Below, piece after piece: positions 33,369 to 41,848 of a stretch of 64,000 nucleotides of DNA; the stretch's first letter is position 1, and the number at the start of each line of letters is the position of its first letter. Below the pieces are notes generated by a model. The model searched no databases, was not told the DNA's origin, and saw only the letters and a program-made list of their open reading frames with translations. The translations under genes were made by a program, and so were the position numbers. This DNA comes from Gordonibacter sp034932485 (lineage in GTDB: Bacteria > Actinomycetota > Coriobacteriia > Coriobacteriales > Eggerthellaceae): positions 1-64,000 of the forward strand of contig JAYFOQ010000028.1 in assembly GCA_034932485.1 (NCBI GenBank), given 5' to 3'.

Positions 33369-33403
33369 AGTATACCAATACATTGATAGTTGTCAATGTA
33401 TTG
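33369..33403 (-). promoter_or_regulatory. ArsR-type operator overlapping the permease operon promoter
   Basis: On the minus strand the promoter is TTGACA (33396-33391), a 16-bp spacer and TATACT (33374-33369). An 11-bp perfect inverted repeat, CAATACATTGA (33376-33386) and TCAATGTATTG (33393-33403) around a 6-base centre, covers the -35 and spacer. A CATTGATA half-site recurs downstream near 33355-33362. This is a typical repressor-blocked promoter layout. Confidence 0.82.
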
Positions 33404-33649
33404 TAGGCGAATAGACCGCTGCCGCAGGTAGATCACTCATATGCAGAAACACAATCGACAACGACACCCTTTTACTTTCTTATATTTCCCCCGCTCAACA
33501 CCTCATACCAGCGTACTGATTCGCAATCTGCATACTCATTACGTGATGGGATCATACTATCCGCATGCTTTACTCGCTTACAACCCTAGAGGGGGCGGGC
33601 CGCTTGGGGCAGACACCCGACAGGCCCGTGTAAGCGAGAGGAGTTGCGC
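33404..33649. other. Intergenic region before the second Mo operon
   Basis: No gene was recognised. CATACT and TATCC-like elements occur, but no convincing promoter spacing was found. CGGGCC and GGCCCG just upstream of the ribosome-binding site can pair as a six-bp stem. Expression may need an activator. Confidence 0.3.
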
Positions 33650-36028
33650 ATGGTAGAGAATACAGTCGCGGAAAAGGACCGCGACGACATCGGCACTTCC
33701 AAAGAGGAGAACCAGTTCAACTTTGGTGCCGGCAAAACGCAGGAAGTCGATTCACGTTGGAAGCACCCCCGAGCATGGCAGTACGAGGAAGACAGCATGA
33801 CCGTCACGCGTACCTCCGTGTGGTCGGCACCGGGCTGTCACGAGGGATGCGGTGTACTAGTGTACTCCGACAAAGAGACCGGCAAGTTCATCAAGTGCGA
33901 GGGCGACCCGGACGACCCGTACAATCGCGGCGCACTCTGCCCGCGCTGCCTGGCTTTCAAGCAGGTGGAATTTCATCCCGACCGCATCCTGTACCCCATG
34001 AAACGCGCAGGCGAGCGTGGCGAGAACAAGTGGGAGCGCATCACCTGGGATGAGGCCTTGGAAACCTGCTATAAGGAGTTCCGTCGCATATCCATGACGT
34101 ACGGCGGCGACTCTATCCACGCGCTGCGCGGTACCGCCCGCGACAACCAGTGGCAGGTCGGTCGTATGGTGAACACGTTCGGTAGCCCCAATGAATACGG
34201 CTTCCTATCCGGCACTGCGTGTTACCTGCCCCGCCTATCGCTCATGATCATGACGTACGGCGGCATGCTCATCGCCGACTTCTCGCAATTCTCAGCACTA
34301 CGATACGACGACCCCGAGTGGGTATGTCCCGAGTGCACCATCGTCTGGGGCTGCAATCCCACCATTTCCAACCCCGACTTCTTCATGGGACACTGGGTCA
34401 CCGACGCCATGAAGCTGGGCTGCAAACTTATCTCCGTAGAACCACGGGTCACCTGGCTGGCCGCGCACGCCGACATCCACCTGCAACTGCGTCCCGGCAC
34501 CGACACAGCTCTCGCTCTAGCTATGATCAAGGTGATCGTGGACGAGGATCTTTACGACCATGATTTCGTTGAGTGTTGGACCTACGGCTTCGACGAGCTT
34601 GCCGAGCGCGCCCGCGAACTTTCCCTAGCCCAAGTTGCCGAGATGACCTGGATTCCCGAAGAGAAGATCGTGGCGGCCGCGCGCCTGTTCGCCACATCCA
34701 AACCCGCGAACGTCGTATGGGGCCTCGCCGTCGACATGCAAAGTCAAGGCACACCCTGTGCCGCCGCCATCGCCGCACTCTGGACCATCACCGGCAATCT
34801 CGATGTACCGGGCGGCATGTGTTACACCGCCTCACCCATGGGTGTCGACCAACCCTCGGCGGGTGCCTGGGGCATCTACGACCTCATCAACGAGGAGATG
34901 CAGAAGAAGCGCGTAGGTTGGAAAGAGTTCCCAATGTACCGTTACGGTCTCACCCAGGCCATGCCCGACATGTGCCTCGAGTACATGGAAGCCGGCAAAG
35001 TAAAAGGCGTGTGGATTCAAACATCCAACGGTATCGCTTGTATGAGCTGCGAGACCGAGCGTTGGTATAAGGCCATGAAGAAGCCCGAGTTCATCGCTGC
35101 GGTGGATGTCTTCATGACGCCGACCATCCAGTCGTGCGCCGACATCGTCATGCCGGTGCAGACATGGGCCGAGAAGCACTCCGTTCGTGCCCATTACTAC
35201 TTCTTATCCGCCATCACAGGCGGCTGCGCCGCCGAAGGCGAGGCGAAGTCGGACTGCGAAATAAACCGCGAGCTCGCCCAGTACTTCGACAACGACGACG
35301 AGTTCAATCAAGCCATCGGCCGCCCCGAAGGCAAGCAGCGCACGTGGCCATGGGCAACCGAGGACGAGGTGTACGACGAAATCGTAAAGCCCTCCGGCTT
35401 TACGTTCCAGGAACTCATGGAGTACGGCCCGGTCTACCAGAAGTACGTGTACAAGAAGTATGAGAAGGGCCTCATGCGCCCCGACGGTCAGCCCGGCTTC
35501 AACACGCCCACCGGCCGTATCGAGTTCTACTCCACACTTTTCGAGAAGTTCGGGTACGACCCGCTACCCTACATCGAAGAACCAGGCATCGGCCCCGTCA
35601 CTACGCCTGACCTCTACGAGGACTACCCTCTTATCATGATCACAGGTGCCCGCACCACGTCGTTTTTCCACTCCGAACATCGCCAGATCCCCTATCTGCG
35701 CCAACTCACACCCGACCCGTGGGTTCAGATTCATCCACGCACGGCAAAAGACCTAAACATCTCTGAGGGTGACTGGGTATGGATTGAGAACCATCGCGGC
35801 CGCTGTCGTCAGCGCGCGCGCCTCACGTTCGAAGTACACGAAAAGGAAGTCGCCGCGCAGCACGGCTGGTGGTTCCCTGAACAAGATGGTGCCGAGCCGA
35901 ACCTATATGGCTTCCGCCAGTCCAACATCAACCAACTTCTGGCCAACAAGCCCGGCACGACCGGCTTCGGCGCCGATTTGAAGTGCACGCTTTGCAAGGT
36001 GTACCGCTGCAAGGAGGAGGAACTGTAA
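33650..36028 (+). CDS. Second cytoplasmic Mo-bisMGD oxidoreductase (paralogue of the 18876 gene)
   Basis: A 792-residue catalytic subunit without signal peptide. The Fe-S site is GCHEGCG plus LCPRC. The candidate Mo ligand is Cys191 in GTACYLPR. Both enzymes share RPDGQPGF, FFHSE-x-RQ, the GDW-x-W-x-EN segment and HGWWFPE, so they are clear paralogues. The C-terminus here ends with three cysteines (CTLCKVYRC), absent in the other copy, which may bind an extra metal. GAGAGGAG six bases upstream selects ATG 33650 over TTG 33644. It is coupled to a ferredoxin gene by a TAATG overlap. Likely substrate unknown; same functional class as the first copy. Confidence 0.9.
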   Translation: MVENTVAEKDRDDIGTSKEENQFNFGAGKTQEVDSRWKHPRAWQYEEDSMTVTRTSVWSAPGCHEGCGVLVYSDKETGKFIKCEGDPDDPYNRGALCPRCLAFKQVEFHPDRILYPMKRAGERGENKWERITWDEALETCYKEFRRISMTYGGDSIHALRGTARDNQWQVGRMVNTFGSPNEYGFLSGTACYLPRLSLMIMTYGGMLIADFSQFSALRYDDPEWVCPECTIVWGCNPTISNPDFFMGHWVTDAMKLGCKLISVEPRVTWLAAHADIHLQLRPGTDTALALAMIKVIVDEDLYDHDFVECWTYGFDELAERARELSLAQVAEMTWIPEEKIVAAARLFATSKPANVVWGLAVDMQSQGTPCAAAIAALWTITGNLDVPGGMCYTASPMGVDQPSAGAWGIYDLINEEMQKKRVGWKEFPMYRYGLTQAMPDMCLEYMEAGKVKGVWIQTSNGIACMSCETERWYKAMKKPEFIAAVDVFMTPTIQSCADIVMPVQTWAEKHSVRAHYYFLSAITGGCAAEGEAKSDCEINRELAQYFDNDDEFNQAIGRPEGKQRTWPWATEDEVYDEIVKPSGFTFQELMEYGPVYQKYVYKKYEKGLMRPDGQPGFNTPTGRIEFYSTLFEKFGYDPLPYIEEPGIGPVTTPDLYEDYPLIMITGARTTSFFHSEHRQIPYLRQLTPDPWVQIHPRTAKDLNISEGDWVWIENHRGRCRQRARLTFEVHEKEVAAQHGWWFPEQDGAEPNLYGFRQSNINQLLANKPGTTGFGADLKCTLCKVYRCKEEEL

Positions 36029-36384
36029 TGGCAAACGGAATTCTCGTCGATTACCAGTACTGCACGGGTTGCTACTCGTGCGAAGTGGCCTGCCAGTCCG
36101 AACACGAGCTACCGCTCGAGCAGTGGGGCGTGAAGGTCATGCAAAACGGCCCCTGGCCAGTGAAAGACGCCGAGGGCATCGAGACGGACAACTACGTCTA
36201 CGATTTCATTCCTGCGTTCACCAAGATTTGCGACCTCTGCGCCGACCGCCAGGAAAAGGGCAAGCTTCCCTCTTGCGTGTTCCACTGCCAAGCCAAGTGC
36301 ATGGAGTTCGGCCCGATAGACGAGCTCGCAAAGAGGCTCGACGCCAAGCCGCAGCAGTACCTGTGGGTGCCACCCTGCGCGTAA
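36028..36384 (+). CDS. Two-cluster ferredoxin subunit of the second Mo enzyme
   Basis: A 118-residue protein with CTGCYSCEVAC for the first [4Fe-4S] cluster and CDLC...CVFHCQAKC for the second. The ATG at 36028 overlaps the stop of the Mo enzyme (TAATG), with GGAGGAG upstream, implying translational coupling and a 1:1 complex. It is a close relative of the 21247 ferredoxin. Confidence 0.9.
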   Translation: MANGILVDYQYCTGCYSCEVACQSEHELPLEQWGVKVMQNGPWPVKDAEGIETDNYVYDFIPAFTKICDLCADRQEKGKLPSCVFHCQAKCMEFGPIDELAKRLDAKPQQYLWVPPCA

Positions 36385-36470
36385 ACATGACCATGTTGAG
36401 GTGGGTCCCCCTTCCTACCCGCTTCAACTACACGTAAGACTGAAGAGCCCAACGCGCGGCCAAGGTAGGT

Positions 36471-36508
36471 GTGCGAGGGTAACGGCGCTGCCTCCGTTAC
36501 CCTCGCAC
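36471..36508 (+). terminator. 15-bp perfect hairpin after the second ferredoxin gene
   Basis: GTGCGAGGGTAACGG (36471-36485) pairs perfectly with CCGTTACCCTCGCAC (36494-36508). No T-run follows, and the next gene starts 40 bases later in the same direction. It could be partial attenuation or an mRNA end protected by the hairpin. Confidence 0.65.
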
Positions 36509-36548
36509 CCTCCGCACAGCAGAACTATACAACGCAAAGGAGCGTCCC

Positions 36549-37088
36549 ATGAACTATCAATCGTTGAAAGCAAGTATCGAAAGGGCGCCACTTGCCTCAC
36601 GTATTGCACTCGACCGGCTGTTGCTTTTCGTCTCCGCAGGAGATCAGGTATCTCCCGAATACCTGCCCTACCTTAACGGTGCCACCTCTTACCAAGATTT
36701 TTTCAATGCAATCTACGCTGATGACACGCAAAAATTCTCCTCTGTCTGGGCAGCGTGGGCCTCTCTCAAACACAAAAGCTGGCTTACACGCTTCGTACCG
36801 CAGCTAAGCATCGAAAATTTGCGCTTAAAAAGCGATGGACTACCCGTCCAATTCGGCACGGGTTTATTTCTTGCCCCTACCGGCAGTCGCGACAATATCA
36901 CAAACTTCTATGTGTTTAAATCGGGCGCATTCAACGCCGAAGCCGCCCAATTCATCACCTCAATTGGGGGTTCGTTTACCTGTGCCGGTTACGATTTCGC
37001 CGGCATTTACGGTGTGTACCAATATCGCGGCAATGTACTATTTGAGGAATGGGAAGCCGATCACGAACCAACACCAACTCACTTTTAA
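36549..37088 (+). CDS. 179-residue protein of unknown function, third gene of the second Mo operon
   Basis: A soluble protein with no cysteine motif, signal or membrane helix; contains several aromatic-rich stretches (for example SSVWAAWASLKHKSW). AAAGGAG (36536-36542) precedes ATG 36549. It follows the ferredoxin after a hairpin in the same direction, so it may be expressed with the Mo enzyme. Length and helical N-terminus are loosely compatible with a chaperone role, but no TorD motif is visible. No family was recognised. Confidence 0.65.
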   Translation: MNYQSLKASIERAPLASRIALDRLLLFVSAGDQVSPEYLPYLNGATSYQDFFNAIYADDTQKFSSVWAAWASLKHKSWLTRFVPQLSIENLRLKSDGLPVQFGTGLFLAPTGSRDNITNFYVFKSGAFNAEAAQFITSIGGSFTCAGYDFAGIYGVYQYRGNVLFEEWEADHEPTPTHF

Positions 37089-37174
37089 ACACTCTTAAAG
37101 CAAATCCCCTCGTTAGCAGTAACTAGACGGAGAAGCGCTCGCGTGCAGTCTAGCTACTGCTAACTCAATGTATC

Positions 37175-39511
37175 CTAAACGCGTTTTACCACGTAACACT
37201 TATGAATTCTTGGGTTACGTTCGAAATCGTGTGGAATAGTTTTTTTGGAAATGTCCTCAATGGCCACGCCATACTTCGCCAAAGCCCCTACATCAGGTTT
37301 GAAGTTGCGTAGATTACACGAGAATATAGCCTCGCCGCCCTCGGCCAAAAGGCGCGTCACGCCGATAAGCAATTCTACATGGTCGCGCTGCACGTCCCAC
37401 GTACGTTTACCCATGGATTTCGAGTTCGAAAAGGTAGGTGGATCAACAAACACTAGGTCGAAACGGCGCGGCGTGCGACGACATTCCGTGATCCACTGCA
37501 TCACGTCGGCGCGCTCGAACACATGGTCATCGCCCTCAAAGCCGTTGGTAACCATATTGCGCTCGGCCCAGTCCAAATACGTTTGCGACAGATCAACCGT
37601 ACAAGTGGAGAGAGCTCCCCCACCTGCCGCATGAACAGAGGCCGAACCCGTGTAAGCAAACAAGTTCAAGAAACGTTTACCTTGCGCCCTTGCACCCACC
37701 AATTCACGCGTAAGACGATGATCCAAGAAAAGACCTGTATCCAGATAACCGGATAGATCGGCCTCAAACAGGTAACCATCCTCCTGTACGCAGGTGACGT
37801 AATTGCGCCAGCCCGCATCGCGGTACTGGCCACCGCCCTTGTCACGCCGACGCGTCTTAGAGAACACATGATCGGGACGCACGTCCAAAACTACGGGTGC
37901 CAGCGTAAGTACATCATTGAAACGACGCTCTGCCTTAGCCGGATCGATCGACGAAGGAGGCGCGTACTCGGCGATATGCAGGTAGGTATTTCCTTCGGCC
38001 GACCCCGCACCTAGGTACACATCGATGGCAACGGCATAATCGGGCAGATCGGCATCGTATACCCGATAGTTAGTTATTCCTTCGCGCTTTGCCCATTTAC
38101 GGCGCTCCTTGGCCACCTTGCGCAAGCGGGCGGCGAATTGCTCAGATGCCTGCTCAAACACCTCGACGCGATGCTCTGCACCTCCCGACGAATCGGGCAC
38201 CACAACAACCGCAGAGGCAACCGGCGCATGGTCAAATAGCAGGGCCTCAACCGCTACGCGATCCTGACCAAGAGGGACGCGCATAACCGGCGCCACTCCA
38301 AAGCGCGCGGCAACGCCCTCAAGTCCGGCAGCCGCAAACAGCGATGATGTTGGCGCCGCCTGCGCGGCCGCAACAAAAGCGGCAGCTTCAGCCTGAGCCT
38401 GAGCACCAGCATCCGCATGAATTGGCGGTACGCAGGCGATAAGGCAGGATACAGCTGCCCCTTCACCGGTATCCTGACCACCGTACGATCGATCATCGCT
38501 CACATATCGCAAACAGCGCTGCGCCGCTACACTTACGCGGTCAACGATTTCCGCAGCACCTTCTGCACCGGCTAATTCAATGCTTACTGCCTGCCGCAAG
38601 CCCGCACGCTTAGCCCTACCGCGCGCCCGAGCAATAGCGGGCGACGACGTGAATGCTCCCGCAATACGTACCACGGCAAGGTCGGGCGGTGCTGAAGCAG
38701 GACCTTCTGCCGCCTGGGTACCAATGAGGGCCGCAAGGCCATTCGCAAACCGATCATCCGCCTCGTCAAGTAACGTGCCCCATGTTTCTTCATCATGCTT
38801 AGCCCAGCCCCAGAAACCCCAGCGATCGCGCGTAAGTCCCGGTGCCAAATCGCTTGCCACGCTGGCCGCCTCGACAACAATAGCGCCATCGCCGCACGCA
38901 GGATCAAAACAAGCCGAACCAGCCAGTGCGGCCGTATTCCAGCCCGCTAGAGCCAGCACGCCCGCAGCAAAAGCGCATTCTAAAGGAGCGTCAGATCCGT
39001 CGTCTATAGCCAGATAGGTGCGGTGGTACAACGACGAACCAGCCAGGTCGAGCGAAATCGTCGCTCTCGCTTCATGCACGCGTACATCAACAACGGCATC
39101 GGGTGAAGACACGTCCACATCCGGTCGCTGACCGCAGGTGTCGCGCAGGTGGTCACATATCGCATCCTTCACCTTCAGCGCCGTGAACCGACTGTTTCGC
39201 AGTTCAACATTACCACCATGCGCCTGCACGGCCATGCTTGCACCCTGTGCCAGAACCTCTTCCCAAGGCAAGGCGCGTGCGTCTTCATATAAAACATCGG
39301 CACTCGATGCATTTACGCGCCCTACTACCAACATAATACGCGAGGCAAGCCGCGACCAGAGACAAGCTCGTAACGCACCGCGAACGTCAGAAAAGAAGGC
39401 AACACCCCCGCTGAGGGGGCGCACGCGCTTACAGCCTAACATTTTCAACTCTTCAGCAAGCTGCCCCTCCAACCCGGAGAGGCAGCTTGCAAATAATTCA
39501 AATTTTTCCAA
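37175..39511 (-). CDS. rlmL: RlmKL-type bifunctional 23S rRNA methyltransferase
   Basis: A 778-residue protein. The N-terminal ~180 residues contain a THUMP domain, then an RlmL-like N2-guanine methylase (ACFDPACGDGAIVVEAA near residue 205, although the usual N-P-P-Y catalytic motif is not obvious). The C-terminal ~300 residues form an RlmK/RlmI-like methylase with FLNLFAYTGSASVHAA and FDLVFVDPPTFSNSK. In enterobacteria the fused enzyme makes m7G2069 and m2G2445 of 23S rRNA. TTG 39511 is the likely start nine bases after rpoD, with AAGGGTT upstream. It reads as part of the rpoD transcript. Confidence 0.87.
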   Translation of the reverse strand: MEKFELFASCLSGLEGQLAEELKMLGCKRVRPLSGGVAFFSDVRGALRACLWSRLASRIMLVVGRVNASSADVLYEDARALPWEEVLAQGASMAVQAHGGNVELRNSRFTALKVKDAICDHLRDTCGQRPDVDVSSPDAVVDVRVHEARATISLDLAGSSLYHRTYLAIDDGSDAPLECAFAAGVLALAGWNTAALAGSACFDPACGDGAIVVEAASVASDLAPGLTRDRWGFWGWAKHDEETWGTLLDEADDRFANGLAALIGTQAAEGPASAPPDLAVVRIAGAFTSSPAIARARGRAKRAGLRQAVSIELAGAEGAAEIVDRVSVAAQRCLRYVSDDRSYGGQDTGEGAAVSCLIACVPPIHADAGAQAQAEAAAFVAAAQAAPTSSLFAAAGLEGVAARFGVAPVMRVPLGQDRVAVEALLFDHAPVASAVVVVPDSSGGAEHRVEVFEQASEQFAARLRKVAKERRKWAKREGITNYRVYDADLPDYAVAIDVYLGAGSAEGNTYLHIAEYAPPSSIDPAKAERRFNDVLTLAPVVLDVRPDHVFSKTRRRDKGGGQYRDAGWRNYVTCVQEDGYLFEADLSGYLDTGLFLDHRLTRELVGARAQGKRFLNLFAYTGSASVHAAGGGALSTCTVDLSQTYLDWAERNMVTNGFEGDDHVFERADVMQWITECRRTPRRFDLVFVDPPTFSNSKSMGKRTWDVQRDHVELLIGVTRLLAEGGEAIFSCNLRNFKPDVGALAKYGVAIEDISKKTIPHDFERNPRIHKCYVVKRV

Positions 39512-39520
39512 GGGGAACCC

Positions 39521-40747
39521 TTAATCCTCTAAATAGTCCTTGAGCTTGGATGAGCGCGAAGGATGTCGCAACTTCGCAAGTGTTTTACTCTCGATCTGAC
39601 GGATTCTCTCACGTGTTACTCCGAATTCACGTCCGACTTCCTCTAATGTACGGGGATGACCATCTTCAAGCCCAAAACGCAGAGCAATTACCTTACGCTC
39701 ACGCTCAGCTAAGCCATCAAGCACTTTGGATAGCTGTTCTTGCAGCATGCTAAACGACGCAGCATCAGGCGGCACCACGGCGGCGTCATCCTCAATAAAG
39801 TCTCCTAATTGGGAGTCTTCCTCTTCACCAATGGGCGTTTCGAGGCTCACAGGTTCCTGTGAAATTTTCTGAATCTCACGCACACGTTCCGCAGGCAGAC
39901 CCATCTCCTTGCCAATTTCCTCGGGGCTGGGCTCACGGCCCAATTCCTGCAACAACTGACGTTGAATACGCACCAATTTATTAATGGTTTCTACCATATG
40001 TACTGGAATACGAATAGTACGAGCCTGGTCAGCAATAGCGCGTGTGATAGCCTGACGAATCCACCAAGTTGCATACGTAGAGAACTTAAAGCCCTTCGTG
40101 TAGTCAAACTTCTCAACCGCACGGATAAGACCCAAGTTGCCTTCCTGAATCAAGTCCAAGAACAGCATGCCACGACCCACGTAACGCTTAGCAATAGACA
40201 CGACAAGACGTAGGTTCGCCTCAATAAGCTGTTGCTTAGCATCTAAGCCCACCTGCTCAATGCGACCCAGACGACGCTTCTCTCGACGCTCGAGTTCAAT
40301 ACCTTCGTCCTCAGCCTTCTCAAGCTCCTCGGTGGCAGCTATGCCGGCTTCTATTTTCATAGCAAGATCAATCTCCTCTGCTGCATTAAGCAGAGGAACC
40401 TTGCCAATCTCTTTAAGATACATACGCACCGGATCACCCGTAAGCATGGTCACGCCAGCGTCGGCGTTGCGTTTGCGTACCGCACGCGCCTTACTCTTGG
40501 CGTTCACCTTGGGCAACTGCATATCAACGGTCGCCTTGAGTTCCTCCTCAGGAATACCCTCGAGCAAATCCGCTTCTTCATCTTCTAAATTAGACTCGAG
40601 CTTTTCGTCGTCGATCGAGTCGGCGGCACTCACATCGGGTTCGACATCCACCTCATCGTCATCCAGTATCTCTTCGGTGTCGATCGGGGCTTTCGCAGTT
40701 AGTTTTTCCTTGTGCTCGGTTGCTTGATTCATAGGGGCTTGGGCCAC
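39521..40747 (-). CDS. rpoD: Primary RNA polymerase sigma factor RpoD
   Basis: A 408-residue sigma-70 factor. After an acidic N-terminus rich in Asp/Glu come region 1.2 (DPVRMYLKEIGKVPLL), region 2 (FLDLIQEGNLGLIRAVEKFD and FKFSTYATWWIRQAI), region 3 and the region 4.2 HTH (RTLEEVGREFGVTRERIRQI). These are the hallmarks of the housekeeping sigma factor. GTG 40747 has GGAAAGGAAG just upstream; an ATG five codons later lies too far from it. Confidence 0.96.
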   Translation of the reverse strand: MAQAPMNQATEHKEKLTAKAPIDTEEILDDDEVDVEPDVSAADSIDDEKLESNLEDEEADLLEGIPEEELKATVDMQLPKVNAKSKARAVRKRNADAGVTMLTGDPVRMYLKEIGKVPLLNAAEEIDLAMKIEAGIAATEELEKAEDEGIELERREKRRLGRIEQVGLDAKQQLIEANLRLVVSIAKRYVGRGMLFLDLIQEGNLGLIRAVEKFDYTKGFKFSTYATWWIRQAITRAIADQARTIRIPVHMVETINKLVRIQRQLLQELGREPSPEEIGKEMGLPAERVREIQKISQEPVSLETPIGEEEDSQLGDFIEDDAAVVPPDAASFSMLQEQLSKVLDGLAERERKVIALRFGLEDGHPRTLEEVGREFGVTRERIRQIESKTLAKLRHPSRSSKLKDYLED

Positions 40748-40975
40748 GTGATCTTCCTTTCCAGCAAGTTACGCTCGGGCATGCAGCAGCGTGCGCCAAG
40801 CGCAAAGATACAGCCGTACACTATAGCATAAAAACGATAGAGAGGGTATATGATTTCAACAGGACCTTTATTTAACAAACAACCTCGAAACATCCCCCTA
40901 CACTCCGTCCGACGAGCGTATACTGTCAAAATAAAGCATCAATAACACACCAGACACAACAAGGAGTAGCCAGCA

Positions 40976-41823
40976 GTGGCTTTTATCAGCCCGATCAACC
41001 GATCAAGTGCACCCCTTCTCCGAAGCATCCGCATAGCATCGATTAGTATTCTATGCTTTTCCTTAGCCCTCGGATGCTTCTCCCCCACACTCGCCCAAGC
41101 ACTCACCGAGGAAAGCGATGTACTATTCGGGCAAACTGCCAGCGAGCACGGGATTCCTGCCGAAAGTGGCCCCCCTATTGAGGCAACCCATGCAGCGGTA
41201 TTGGATGATGATGGTAACATCTGCTTTGCACGACACGCGACCGACCAGGTCCAGATAGCATCTCTTACAAAAATCATGACCGCCATTGTAGCCTTGGAAA
41301 CCCTCTCACCCGAGGCGAGTGTTGAGGTAACCCCTAGCGCTGCCAGCGTCGGAGAATCGAGTGCTGGCCTGATGCAAGGCGATATCATGACCCTTGATGC
41401 CTCGCTTAAGGCTCTTCTCACCGCATCGGGCAACGATGCCGCGATGGCATGGGCATTGAGCGACTGCGAGCAAACATAGGATTTTCCCAGGTGGACATAA
41501 CGGTGAATCGGACTGGCGTCGAAACCACACTTTCCCTCACCAACACCGACACCATGCTGCAAACCTACGAAGGAACCTGCGCAGCCAAGACGGGCTACAC
41601 CCTGGCTGCCGGACCCTGCGTAGCCACCGCGGTAAATCGAAACGATGGCCATGAATACTATGCTGTGGTTCTAGGATCATCATCAAAGCCCCAACGCTTC
41701 ACCGATGCCGCGACACTTTACGATTGGACGTACACAAACCGCGAGACACGTCTCGTATTTTCTTGGCATCAACGTGTCGGCCTATGGATCAAACACGCCC
41801 TCAAAACATCAACATTACCCTAA
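40976..41823 (+). pseudogene. Broken D-alanyl-D-alanine carboxypeptidase (peptidase S11)
   Basis: The first piece (to 41479) has a signal-type hydrophobic segment, the active-site ASLTKIMTA (S-x-x-K) and SGNDAAMA, then runs out of frame. The second piece, in another frame (from about 41480), has TYEGTCAAKTGYTLAAGPC with the K-T-G motif and the usual C-terminal region. Family members have on the order of 100 residues between SGN and KTG that are missing here, and the two pieces do not share a frame. A deletion with frameshift has inactivated the gene, which would have trimmed peptidoglycan pentapeptides. AAGGAG precedes GTG 40976. Confidence 0.85.
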
Positions 41824-41848
41824 ACACCAAACTCAACAATACCTTAAC

